A stretch of 14,009 bases of DNA from CF-13 sp035279665 (GTDB taxonomy: Bacteria; Chloroflexota; Dormibacteria; CF-121): contig DATEHI010000121.1 in the NCBI GenBank assembly GCA_035279665.1, positions 1 through 14,009 on the forward strand, given 5' to 3'. Positions 6,432 to 13,675 of this stretch are shown here, in pieces (position 1 is the stretch's first letter; every line of letters starts with the position of its first letter). The notes beneath the pieces were generated by a model. That model had not been told where the DNA came from. It searched no databases and was given only the letters and a program-made list of their open reading frames with translations. The position numbers and the translations under genes were made by a program.

Positions 6432-8273
6432 GTGTATCCCTACGGACTGATCGGCAATTGCGAAACCGCGGCTCTGGTTTCGACCAGCGGGGCCGTCGAC
6501 TGGTTCTGCTACCCACGCTTCGACTCCCCCTCGATCTTCGCGGCAATCCTCGACAAGCAACGGGGTGGCAGCTTCCGCATCGCACCGGTCAACCCGGTGC
6601 CCACGGGAGAGCAGGCGTACGTCCACGACACCAACATCCTGACCACCACCTTCCACCGCGCCGAAGGGACCCTCGTCGTGACCGATTTCATGCCCTGCTT
6701 CAACGAGGGCGAGCGCTTCCTATCGCTCAAGCGCATCTGCCGCGGCCTCGAGGCCCGGGGTGGCCCGGTTGAGGTGGAGTGCGTGCTCGACCCGGCGCCG
6801 GCCTACGGCCGCGCGCGCACCAGCTTCGCCCAGCGCGAGGGTATCGTCATCGCCTCGGGCGGCGCGCAGGAGGTGATCCTTTCGTCGACTGTCCCTCTTG
6901 ATGGGACGGTGGAGGAGGTCGACGGCCGGCCCCGCTACGTCCTCCGCTTCACGGTCGAGCCCGGCCCGCAAGTCTGGATCACGCTGGGCTTCGGCGAGCG
7001 CTACTTCGCCCTCGGACGAAAGTTCCCTAGCAGCAGCGACGCGACCGAGCTCGCCGAGCGCACACGCGCCTTCTGGGTGGGATGGCTCGAGCAGTGCCTC
7101 TATCAGGGGCCATTTCAGGACGCCGTCCGGCGCTCCGCCCTGGTGATCAAGCTCCTCACCTACGCGCCCACCGGGGCGTTGTGCGCCGCGCCGACCACCT
7201 CCATCCCGGAAGATCCGGGCGGCGATCGAAACTGGGATTACCGGTATTGCTGGCTGCGCGACGCGTCCTACGGCATCGCGGCCCTCTTTCGGGCGGGCTT
7301 TTCGCAGGAAGCCGTCGACTTCATCAACTGGATCCGCGACCGCGCCTACGACCACGACTTTGCCATGCAGATCCTCTATCGGGTGGATGGTGACCCGCAC
7401 CTCCCCGAATCGTTCCTCGAACACCTGGCGGGCTTCGAAGGCGCCCGGCCCGTTCGCATCGGCAACCGTGCTGCCGGGCAGCGACAGACCGATGTCTTCG
7501 GGGCGGTGATCGACTGCATGGCGGTCTATCAGCGCAAGGGCGGTTTCATCTCGACCAAGCTCTGGCACGTGATCGAGCGGCTCGCCGACGGCGTCTGGGA
7601 GCTGAGTCGCGAACCCGACAACGGTATCTGGGAGTTCCAGGGCGAGCGCAAGCATCACACCCACAGCAAGCTGTGGTGCTGGGTCGCGTTGGACCGGGCG
7701 ATCACGCTGGCGAAGGGTACCGGCAACCCCTCGCATGTGGAGGTCTGGGAGCAACAGGCGGCGGCGCTGCGAGCGGAGATCGAACTACGTGCCTGGAACC
7801 CCAAGATTGGCGCCTTCACGCAGGCCTACGACGACGAGTGCCTGGATGCAGCCGTGCTGCAGATGCCGGTGCTGGGATTTCTCCCGGCGACCGATCCGCG
7901 CATGCGCGCTACCATCGAAACCCTCAGTCAGCGGCTGCTGAACGGCCCCTACGTTCGCCGCTACGATTGCGCGGATGACCAGGGCTACCTGAGCGCCGCG
8001 TTTCTCCTCTGCAGCTTCTGGTATGTGGACGGGCTCATCGGGATGAACCGGCTGGACGCCGCCGAGCGCCAGCTGACCGAGCTGATCGCGCTTTCCTCAC
8101 CGCTGGGACTACTGGCGGAAGGCAACGACCCGGCCTCCGGCGCGCCGCGTGGCAACTTCCCTCAGGCCTACAGCCACCTGGGCGTCATCGATAGCGCGGT
8201 GCGCTTGGAGCGCGCTCGCGCGGCCGAACAGGCGGCCGCCCAGACCCGCGAGCCTCAGAAAGCTGCCGGCTAG
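6432..8273 (+). CDS. Glycoside hydrolase family 15 protein (glucoamylase or trehalase type)
   Basis: Inverting glycosidase of family GH15; members split terminal glucose from starch-like glucans, or split trehalose. The 613-residue product has the N-terminal beta domain starting YGLIGNCETAALV (4-16) and AVDWFCYPRFDSPS (21-34), then the (alpha/alpha)6 barrel. Signatures include PTTSIPEDPGGDRNWDYRYC (254-273) leading into WLRD (274-277). The expected general acid is Glu401 (DNGIWE) and the general base Glu563 (LLAEGNDP, where I recall LLSEE-DP in relatives), followed by GNFPQAYSHLG (574-584). There is no signal peptide, so a cytoplasmic enzyme acting on glycogen, maltodextrin or trehalose is likely. 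GTG 6432 begins the conserved N-terminus. It is the only plus-strand gene. Its stop interlocks with that of the MBL gene. Substrate cannot be told from sequence. Confidence 0.93.
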   Translation: MYPYGLIGNCETAALVSTSGAVDWFCYPRFDSPSIFAAILDKQRGGSFRIAPVNPVPTGEQAYVHDTNILTTTFHRAEGTLVVTDFMPCFNEGERFLSLKRICRGLEARGGPVEVECVLDPAPAYGRARTSFAQREGIVIASGGAQEVILSSTVPLDGTVEEVDGRPRYVLRFTVEPGPQVWITLGFGERYFALGRKFPSSSDATELAERTRAFWVGWLEQCLYQGPFQDAVRRSALVIKLLTYAPTGALCAAPTTSIPEDPGGDRNWDYRYCWLRDASYGIAALFRAGFSQEAVDFINWIRDRAYDHDFAMQILYRVDGDPHLPESFLEHLAGFEGARPVRIGNRAAGQRQTDVFGAVIDCMAVYQRKGGFISTKLWHVIERLADGVWELSREPDNGIWEFQGERKHHTHSKLWCWVALDRAITLAKGTGNPSHVEVWEQQAAALRAEIELRAWNPKIGAFTQAYDDECLDAAVLQMPVLGFLPATDPRMRATIETLSQRLLNGPYVRRYDCADDQGYLSAAFLLCSFWYVDGLIGMNRLDAAERQLTELIALSSPLGLLAEGNDPASGAPRGNFPQAYSHLGVIDSAVRLERARAAEQAAAQTREPQKAAG

Positions 8274-8944
8274 TCCACCGAGGCGGTGGCCGTGGCGCCG
8301 CGCGGCTCCAGGATCAGGAGCTTGGTCTCTTCGACCGTTGGCGACGACGAGATTTGCAGCTTCGGCTGCGGCGTGACATCGGTCGCGCCCATCTCTTTGG
8401 CGAACTTCTCCACGCCTTCCAGGTTCTGCGCGAGCAGCGTAAGGCCCGGCAGCTTGTACGAGATGGGAACCACCAGCTTCGGCTCGATCTGGTTGACGAT
8501 TTCGGTTGCCTGCGCGGAGTTGATGTGGCTGCCGCCACCGATCGGCACGAAGAGGACGTCGATCTTGCTGCCGATCCCCTCCAACTGGTCTTCGCTCAAT
8601 CCGTGGCCGAGGTGACCGAGATGGCAGATGCGAAGGTCATCGATCTCCACCGTATAGATGAAGTTCTTCCCCCGCTCCGCGCCCTTCTTGGCATCGTGGT
8701 ACGTCTGCGTGCCGGTCATGGCGACCGCCTTGATCTCGAACTCGCCGGCACCGGTCACGACGTGGGGATCCCCCGCCAGTCCCTGCATGCTGAAATGGGT
8801 CGGATCTTCGTGCGTGAAGATGACGATTTGCACGTTCAACCGAACCGGCGCCAGACCAAGCTTCGGCTCGTAGGGATCGATCATCACGGTCGCCTCGCGG
8901 CCGCGAAGGCGAACGGCGTTCAGGCCGAAGTACGTTATTTCCAT
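8270..8944 (-). CDS. UlaG-like metallo-beta-lactamase-fold protein with degenerate metal site
   Basis: MBL-fold protein of the UlaG-like group, 224 residues: MEITYFGLNAVRLRG start, VMIDPYEP (20-27), VIFTHEDPTH (41-50), ICHLGHLGHGLSE (106-118), VLFVPIGGG (130-138) and KLVVPISYK (156-164). Relatives usually carry HxHxDH (or HxHPxH), an HLGD aspartate and a late His in PxHY. Here the first motif is HEDPTH, the HLGD aspartate is His111 and the late His is Ser162. Two metal ions are therefore unlikely to bind in the usual way, and the hydrolase activity is uncertain. The ATG at 8944 follows the argS stop by 11 bases, and a TAGACT element overlaps that stop, so it may have its own near-leaderless transcript. 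The terminal TAG shares a CTAG palindrome with the convergent GH15 stop. The fold is confident; the function is unknown. Confidence 0.85.
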   Translation of the reverse strand: MEITYFGLNAVRLRGREATVMIDPYEPKLGLAPVRLNVQIVIFTHEDPTHFSMQGLAGDPHVVTGAGEFEIKAVAMTGTQTYHDAKKGAERGKNFIYTVEIDDLRICHLGHLGHGLSEDQLEGIGSKIDVLFVPIGGGSHINSAQATEIVNQIEPKLVVPISYKLPGLTLLAQNLEGVEKFAKEMGATDVTPQPKLQISSSPTVEETKLLILEPRGATATASVD

Positions 8945-8952
8945 CGGCCCGT

Positions 8953-8958
8953 AGTCTA
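8953..8958 (-). promoter_or_regulatory. TAGACT -10 element of the MBL-fold gene
   Basis: The minus strand reads TAGACT, with its TAG being the argS stop codon, then eight bases, then the ATG of the MBL gene. This matches the spacing seen at nfeD and pyrG. No -35 match is seen at 16-19 bases. Read-through from argS remains possible. Confidence 0.4.
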
Positions 8959-10572
8959 CATTCGGTCAGGCGCGGCGACGCCCATCAGTCCGAGGGCGTT
9001 GGCGATCGTGGTGCGGGCCGCGCGCGATAGTAGCAGCCGCGCGGCGGTCAGGGATGCGTCCTCGGTGACCACGCGGCAGTTCTTGTAGAAGCGATGGATG
9101 GCCGCGGCGAGCTCGTCGGTGAAGAACGCCAGCCGGTGGGGCTCGTGGGCCTCCGCGGCCTCGCGCACGACGTCGGGCCAGCGCAGCATCACCCGCATGA
9201 GCTCGAGCTCCCATTCGGAGTCGAGCCGGGCGAGTGCCGGCTCCGCCGTCGCCCCGGCGCCGAACGTCAGCACGTTGGCCAACCGGGCGTGCGCGTATTG
9301 GGCGTAGTAGACGGGATTCTCGCTGGACTGGCGCCGTGCCAGTTCGACGTCGAATTCCATTTGCGCATCCGCCGAGCGCTGCAGGAAAAAGTAGCGGACG
9401 GCGTCGGGACCAACCTCGTCGATCATTTCCTTCAGGGAGATGCCGACGCCGGCGCGTCGCGACATCCGCACCGTTTCTTCTCCGCGTTTGACGGAGACCA
9501 GCTGGACGAGCAGCACCGCCAGCCGGGCCGGGTCGATGCCGAGAACGCCAAGCGCCTCCTTCACCCGGCCGACCTGTCCCTGGTGATCCGCACCCCAGAC
9601 GTCGACAACCCGGGCGAAGCCGCGCTTCTCGAATTTGTCCCGGTGATAGAGGATGTCGGACCAGAAGTAGGTCGGGTATCCATCCCGCTTGATGAGAACC
9701 TCATCCTTTCCGCTGTCGGACTTGAACCAGGTGGCGCCCTCGTAGCTGGCGATCCGCCCGAGTGAGGCCAGCTTCGTCATCGTGTCCTGGTCCCATCCCT
9801 CGTAGAGGGTGCTCTCGAGAAACATCTCGTCGTGGCGGATATCCAGCCGGGCGAGCTCCTCTTTGATGCGGGTCTGCACCCACTCGATGCCGAACTCGGC
9901 CAAGCTCTCGGGCTCTGGAGAGACGGCCTTCGCCGTGGCTTCCGTGGCGATCTCTGCGATGTAGTCGCCGCTGTATCCACCTTCGGGCACCGGTCGGTCG
10001 AGGATGCGGGCCTGGATGGATTCGCCAAGGAGCCGGATCTGCCTGCCCTTGTCATTCAGGTAGTACTCGCGCTGGACATCGAACCCCGAGGCCTCCAGGA
10101 TTCGCGCCGTCACATCGCCAACGACGGCCCCGCGGGCGTGGCTGAAGAGCAGGGGTCCGGTGGGATTCGCGCTGACGAACTCGACCTGCACGGGTAGACC
10201 GCGCCCCAGCTCACTGCTGCCCCACCGTTCGCCGGCATCCGCGATGGAGGCGAGCTGCGCCTGCAGCCAGGCGGGCTCGAGGCTGACGTTGATGAATCCC
10301 GGCGCCGCGACCGCGGTGCGGCCAAACGATTTCGGGAGGGCCATCGCCGTCGCCAGTTCGTTGGCAATGCTGATCGGCGGCCGGCGCAGGGTCTTGGCAA
10401 GCTTCAGCGGCAGCGTCACCGAGTAGTCGCCGTGGGCAGGGTTCTGGGTGCGCTCCACGAGCACTGCCGGCAGCTCCGGCGCGTCCGGCGGCCACCCGCC
10501 GATGGAGCTGACGGCTTGCCGGACCGACTGGTCGATGATGGACGACGGCGATTTCGGAGGCGCCGCGATCAG
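8956..10572 (-). CDS. argS: Arginyl-tRNA synthetase, probable CTG start
   Basis: Class Ia synthetase charging tRNA-Arg. From CTG 10572 the product is 538 residues, close to the family's usual 550. The N-terminal tRNA-binding module ends in VLVERTQNPAHGDYSV (37-52), followed by SANPTGPL, the catalytic core (WGADHQGQ at 326-333) and the C-terminal anticodon-binding helices. The first ATG/GTG/TTG in frame is GTG 10464, which would delete the first 36 residues (SIIDQSVRQAV and following), although these look like genuine ArgS N-terminus. CTG 10572 overlaps the htrA stop as CTGA, with GGA eight bases upstream, so I prefer it. Oddities: the HIGH motif, usually HVGH in this family, reads LFSH (142-145), and the usual MSK(R/K) is MSRR (370-373). 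Whether it is the cell's main ArgS is therefore open. Confidence 0.92.
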   Translation of the reverse strand: MIAAPPKSPSSIIDQSVRQAVSSIGGWPPDAPELPAVLVERTQNPAHGDYSVTLPLKLAKTLRRPPISIANELATAMALPKSFGRTAVAAPGFINVSLEPAWLQAQLASIADAGERWGSSELGRGLPVQVEFVSANPTGPLLFSHARGAVVGDVTARILEASGFDVQREYYLNDKGRQIRLLGESIQARILDRPVPEGGYSGDYIAEIATEATAKAVSPEPESLAEFGIEWVQTRIKEELARLDIRHDEMFLESTLYEGWDQDTMTKLASLGRIASYEGATWFKSDSGKDEVLIKRDGYPTYFWSDILYHRDKFEKRGFARVVDVWGADHQGQVGRVKEALGVLGIDPARLAVLLVQLVSVKRGEETVRMSRRAGVGISLKEMIDEVGPDAVRYFFLQRSADAQMEFDVELARRQSSENPVYYAQYAHARLANVLTFGAGATAEPALARLDSEWELELMRVMLRWPDVVREAAEAHEPHRLAFFTDELAAAIHRFYKNCRVVTEDASLTAARLLLSRAARTTIANALGLMGVAAPDRM

Positions 10573-11750
10573 GGGTGCGTTCCGAGCGTGACCTGGAGCG
10601 TCTGGTTCTTGCCGGCGCGGGAGATGGTGATGCTGACCTTGGTGCCTGGCGCGTACTGGCGCAGCACGTCCGCCAGCGGATGGGAATCATCGATGGACTG
10701 GTCGTTCACCCTGGTGATGACGTCGTGGATCTTGATCCCCGCATGGTCCGCCGGCGACCCGGGGGTGATCGCCGTGACCACGGCACCGACCACCAGCCCA
10801 TTGGCGGCCGCGGTGGTCTCGTCGAGCTGGTTGTAGGTCACGCCGAGGAACGGCCGGTTGACGTGCCCGGTCTGGATCAGCTGGTTGGCGATGTCTCGCG
10901 CGGCGTTGCCGTCGAGGGCGAAGCCGAGGCCGGGGCCGGCCTGGGCCTGCTCGATCGCAAAGTTCACGCCGACAACCTGGCCGGCGGAGTTCAGCAGCGG
11001 ACCTCCGCTATTGCCCGGGTTGATCTGGGCGTCTGTCTGGATGGCGTTCAGGATGTTTTCCACCTGGCCCGTGGTCGCGTTCGGAATCGAGATGAAGCGG
11101 TGGAGGGCGCTGATGACCCCTTTCGTGACGCTGTTTTGCTGGCCGAGTGGGCTGCCGATCGCGATCGCGAGCTGCCCAACCTTGAGTGCGCTGGAGTCGC
11201 CCCAGTTGAGGGCCGGCAGGTTCTGGGCGTCCACCTTGATGACCGCGATGTCGTCCTCCGGGCTCGTGCCGATCACCCGCGCATCGAATTTCTTCGCCCC
11301 ATCACGCAGAATGACCTGGAGCTGTCGGGCGTTTTCGACGACATGGTTATTGGTCACGATGTAGCCGTCGGACCGGACGATGAAGCCGGAGCCGATCCCG
11401 TGCTGTTCCGTTTGAACGAAGAGATCCGGCGACGAGATCGTGGTCTTGATCTCCACGACCGCTTTCCCGTCCTGGTCGGCGACGTTGATGACCGCCGACT
11501 CTTCGGTGAGATTGTTCGTGATAGGAGCCAGTGGCCCACCGGTGACGACACCGGAGGGCGCCACCTTGATGAATCGCGGCGCGGCCAGAATGGTCGCGGC
11601 GGTACCCGCCAGGGCTCCGACCAGCGCGCTGATCACGACGATCCCGAGGATGCCAATCCGGCGACGTGGCGCGACCGGCTTCTCCACCGGCAGGGGCGAC
11701 AGGGGTGCCGGTTCGGGTGAGGGTGGGAGGTATTGAGGTTCGCTCGCCAT
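10569..11750 (-). CDS. htrA: Membrane-anchored HtrA/DegP-family serine protease
   Basis: Trypsin-like protease with a PDZ domain for quality control of misfolded envelope proteins. The 393-residue product has a proline-rich cytoplasmic tail (1-30), one transmembrane helix (about 32-57), a protease domain (about 95-280) and one PDZ domain (about 295-390). The catalytic triad is intact: His136 (TNNHVV), Asp167 (DDIAVIKV) and Ser248 (NPGNSGGPL). ATG 11750 is the start giving the normal HtrA layout; the frame stays open further upstream, but there it reads the GNAT gene out of frame. TAGAAT lies 13 bases before the ATG, so it may head its own transcript with argS. It follows the GNAT stop by 31 bases. 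With SPFH and NfeD nearby, a membrane-protein quality-control neighbourhood is plausible. Confidence 0.95.
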   Translation of the reverse strand: MASEPQYLPPSPEPAPLSPLPVEKPVAPRRRIGILGIVVISALVGALAGTAATILAAPRFIKVAPSGVVTGGPLAPITNNLTEESAVINVADQDGKAVVEIKTTISSPDLFVQTEQHGIGSGFIVRSDGYIVTNNHVVENARQLQVILRDGAKKFDARVIGTSPEDDIAVIKVDAQNLPALNWGDSSALKVGQLAIAIGSPLGQQNSVTKGVISALHRFISIPNATTGQVENILNAIQTDAQINPGNSGGPLLNSAGQVVGVNFAIEQAQAGPGLGFALDGNAARDIANQLIQTGHVNRPFLGVTYNQLDETTAAANGLVVGAVVTAITPGSPADHAGIKIHDVITRVNDQSIDDSHPLADVLRQYAPGTKVSITISRAGKNQTLQVTLGTHP

Positions 11751-11763
11751 CGAACTCAGTCCA

Positions 11764-11769
11764 ATTCTA
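11764..11769 (-). promoter_or_regulatory. TAGAAT -10 element of htrA
   Basis: The minus strand reads TAGAAT, then 13 bases, then the htrA ATG, predicting a leader of about six bases. No good -35 is visible upstream, where the sequence is the end of the GNAT gene. Confidence 0.45.
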
Positions 11770-11781
11770 CGCTCGCCTGTT

Positions 11782-12237
11782 TCAGCGACCGGGCAGCGGA
11801 AGCCACGTAAGGACCAACTGCTCGGTCCGCCGGAATCCTGCCTCCTCGTAGACCCGCACGGCCTGGGGATTGTTCTCGCGCGTCCAGACCGCAGCGAAGG
11901 TGACGTTCCGCTGACGAAAGAGTTCCACGGCCTGCTGGAGCAGCTTCCGGCCGATTCCCTGTGACCGGAACGTGGGATCGACGTAGACTTCGGCAACCTC
12001 CGCCTCGAGGCCGGTGCCGGGATTGAAGAAGACGCACCAGCAGAGGCCCACGACCTTGCCCGCGGCCCGGGCCGCCAGGATGACGTTCTCGCCGGTGAAT
12101 CGGGCGGCGGGCGCGTTCGCCACGTCATGCTCGATCTCCTTCTCGGTCAGCTGAGGATGGTCATAGTGGCGTTGCTCGGCGAGCATCAGCTCGCGCAGCA
12201 ACGGCCGGACCAGGTCGTGCTCGGCCGGATCGAGCAC
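11782..12237 (-). CDS. GNAT-family N-acetyltransferase, start uncertain
   Basis: Transfers an acetyl group from acetyl-CoA to an amine; the substrate is unknown. The core is clear: AEVYVDP then FRSQGIGRKLLQQAVELF (the R/Q-x-x-G-x-G/A acetyl-CoA loop), then AAVWTRENNPQAVRVYEEAGFRR near the end. From GTG 12237 the product is 151 residues, but this removes the first beta strand (EISIAVLDPAEHDLV), which GNAT proteins need. The frame remains open upstream and has no ATG, GTG or TTG between 12237 and a remote codon at 12741. An ATA at 12273 would give 163 residues and overlap the SPFH stop as ATAG. I report the canonical start but suspect translation begins upstream. Its stop is 31 bases before htrA. 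Confidence 0.85.
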   Translation of the reverse strand: MLDPAEHDLVRPLLRELMLAEQRHYDHPQLTEKEIEHDVANAPAARFTGENVILAARAAGKVVGLCWCVFFNPGTGLEAEVAEVYVDPTFRSQGIGRKLLQQAVELFRQRNVTFAAVWTRENNPQAVRVYEEAGFRRTEQLVLTWLPLPGR

Positions 12238-12269
12238 CGCGATCGAGATCTCGGTCGCGCTGGGTCGCT

Positions 12270-13193
12270 CTATGACTTTGCGGCCGTTGGCACGCCGTCG
12301 AGCACGCTGCGCAGGGCCTGGGCTGCCCCAAGCAAGCCGGCGGTCTCGACCGGCACGACGATCTTGGTGTTCTCGCTCGCGGCGAATTTCGAGAGCGTGT
12401 CGAGTTGAAGGATGGAGACCAAGGTCGGATCCGGGGCGGCGGACTTGATCGCCTGGTAGACGGTCGCGATCGCCTGGGCCCGGCCCTGCGCCTCGAGGAT
12501 GGTCGCCTGCCGGAGGCCCTCCGCCCGCAGGATGGCCGCCTGCTGGTCGCCTTCCGCGGTCTTGATCTGGGCCTGCTTCTGGCCGTCCGCGATGTTGATC
12601 TGCGATTGCTGTTGACCTTCGGATTTGAGAATGAACGCGCGCTTCTCCTGGTCGGCCGTCTTCTGCAGCGCCAGGGCGTTGAGGATCATCTGCGGCGGCG
12701 TGATGTCGACGATCTCGATCCGGTTGATCCGGATCCCCCACTTGTCGGTCACCGACTCCATCTGGGCTTGCAACTGGGCGTTGATCCGTTCCCTCTGGCT
12801 CAGGGCGTCGTCCAGGCTCATCCCGCCGAAGATGGCGCGCAGCGTCGTGCGCGAGAGCTGGTCGATGGCGATGAAGTAGTTGCTGACGCTGAACAAGGCG
12901 AGCTTCGCGTCGACCACCTGGCTGAAGATGGTGGCATTGACGCTGACCGTGACGTTGTCGCGCGTGATGACGTCTTGCTTGTCACCGGTCCGGGGCGTTT
13001 CCCGGATGTCGACCAGGACCATCGAGTCAACGAGCGGGATGAGGAAGGTCAGGCCGGGCTGCCGGATGGAGTGAAACTCGCCGACGCGCTTCACGATGCC
13101 GACGTATCCCTGCTGGATGATGTTGACGGTGCGGGCGATGATGACGATGGCGAGGAGCACGATGATGGCTCCGACGATCAAGGATGCAGACAT
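12270..13193 (-). CDS. SPFH/band-7 (stomatin/slipin-like) membrane protein
   Basis: Membrane scaffold of the stomatin/prohibitin superfamily, which oligomerises on the cytoplasmic membrane and organises proteases or lipids. From ATG 13193 it has 307 residues: a transmembrane helix (about 4-20), an SPFH domain (about 25-175, with RRV-type entry PGLTFLIPLVD and the region DNVTVSVNATIFSQVVD), an EKRAFILKSEG hinge, a five-copy 11-residue helical repeat, and a C-terminal hydrophobic tail. ATG 13193 is preferred over GTG 13202 because AGAGGTGGAG sits 3-8 bases before it. The NfeD gene lies 15 bases upstream; NfeD/slipin pairs are a well-known conserved operon, and NfeD is thought to work with the SPFH partner. 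The GNAT frame begins at or within its stop codon. Confidence 0.95.
   Translation of the reverse strand: MSASLIVGAIIVLLAIVIIARTVNIIQQGYVGIVKRVGEFHSIRQPGLTFLIPLVDSMVLVDIRETPRTGDKQDVITRDNVTVSVNATIFSQVVDAKLALFSVSNYFIAIDQLSRTTLRAIFGGMSLDDALSQRERINAQLQAQMESVTDKWGIRINRIEIVDITPPQMILNALALQKTADQEKRAFILKSEGQQQSQINIADGQKQAQIKTAEGDQQAAILRAEGLRQATILEAQGRAQAIATVYQAIKSAAPDPTLVSILQLDTLSKFAASENTKIVVPVETAGLLGAAQALRSVLDGVPTAAKS
12462..12626 (-). repeat. Five tandem 11-residue helical repeats within the SPFH protein
   Basis: The C-terminal coiled region is made of five successive units: KSEGQQQSQIN, IADGQKQAQIK, TAEGDQQAAIL, RAEGLRQATIL and EAQGRAQAIAT. The shared pattern is x-A-E/D-G-x-x-Q-A-x-I-x. An 11-residue period suits a right-handed or straight coiled coil, as in stomatin and flotillin tails. 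This is protein-level structure, not a mobile DNA repeat. Confidence 0.8.
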
Positions 13194-13196
13194 GAA

Positions 13197-13206
13197 CTCC
13201 ACCTCT
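13197..13206 (-). promoter_or_regulatory. Strong Shine-Dalgarno site of the SPFH gene
   Basis: The minus strand reads AGAGGTGGAG, then TTC, then ATG 13193, in the 15-base gap after the NfeD stop. It covers the GTG at 13202, so it favours the ATG as start. It is the clearest ribosome-binding site in the window and marks SPFH as an internal operon gene. Confidence 0.6.
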
Positions 13207-13208
13207 TC

Positions 13209-13667
13209 TCAGACGGTCGCGATTGATGGGGACGACACTGGGCGAACGATCAGCGTAGTGCTGCGGAGCGCGGTGACCACGACCATCGTGTTGGCGGGCA
13301 CAGGGCTGCCATCCTCGGTGAGGGCCGGCCAGAGCTCACCGGCGATCTTGACGTGGCCCGGCTGCCCGACGCCGAGAATGGGCTCGAGCAAGATGGCTTG
13401 CTGACCAACCATGCTGTCGGCCCCCGAGCGAAGGGTCGGACGGCCGATGTGGAGCCGCTCGACAAGGAACGGCCGCGCGATCAGGATGCCCGCGACTCCG
13501 ATCACCCCCAGCACGATGGCCTGAACGAGAAGGTTGAAGTTGAGCAGGGCGACCACCGCGGCGCCAAGCGCGCCGATCGTGATGAAAACGGCGAAGAACG
13601 CGACCGTCATGACCTCGACGACCGCGAAGGCAATGGCGACGATCACCCAGAACCAGAACGCCGTCAT
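13209..13667 (-). CDS. nfeD: NfeD family membrane protein (short form)
   Basis: Short NfeD protein of 152 residues. Three hydrophobic segments (about 4-22, 24-42 and 47-66) are followed by a soluble OB-fold-like domain (about 85-143). The latter includes GQQAILLEPI, GHVKIAGELWPA and the closing strand TALRSTTLIVRP. The ClpP-like protease domain of long NfeD proteins is absent. It pairs with the SPFH gene immediately downstream, the usual partner. ATG 13667 has no Shine-Dalgarno, and TAGAAT ends 8 bases before it, suggesting that this two- or three-gene unit begins as a leaderless message. The zinc-ribbon gene ends 42 bases upstream. Confidence 0.92.
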   Translation of the reverse strand: MTAFWFWVIVAIAFAVVEVMTVAFFAVFITIGALGAAVVALLNFNLLVQAIVLGVIGVAGILIARPFLVERLHIGRPTLRSGADSMVGQQAILLEPILGVGQPGHVKIAGELWPALTEDGSPVPANTMVVVTALRSTTLIVRPVSSPSIATV

Positions 13668-13675
13668 CCGCGGCC

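Noticed and set aside
6720..7754. Minus-strand open frame of 344 codons opposite the GH15 gene
   Set aside because: Mirror of strongly conserved GH15 coding sequence; no domain signal.
10575..11720. Plus-strand open frame of 381 codons opposite htrA
   Set aside because: Antisense to a full HtrA with intact triad; composition typical of a shadow frame.
11751..12128. Upstream extension of the HtrA frame to give 519 codons
   Set aside because: The added 126 codons lie over the GNAT gene in another frame and give Arg/Ser/Pro-rich nonsense; ATG 11750 gives a normal HtrA.
12274..12741. Upstream extension of the GNAT frame to 319 codons
   Set aside because: It overlaps the SPFH C-terminal repeats out of frame, and its translation is Arg/Asp/Gly-rich with no homology signal.
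12405..13226. Plus-strand open frame of 273 codons opposite the SPFH gene
   Set aside because: Its apparent repeats (DGRL/GLRL runs) merely mirror the 11-residue repeats of the SPFH protein.
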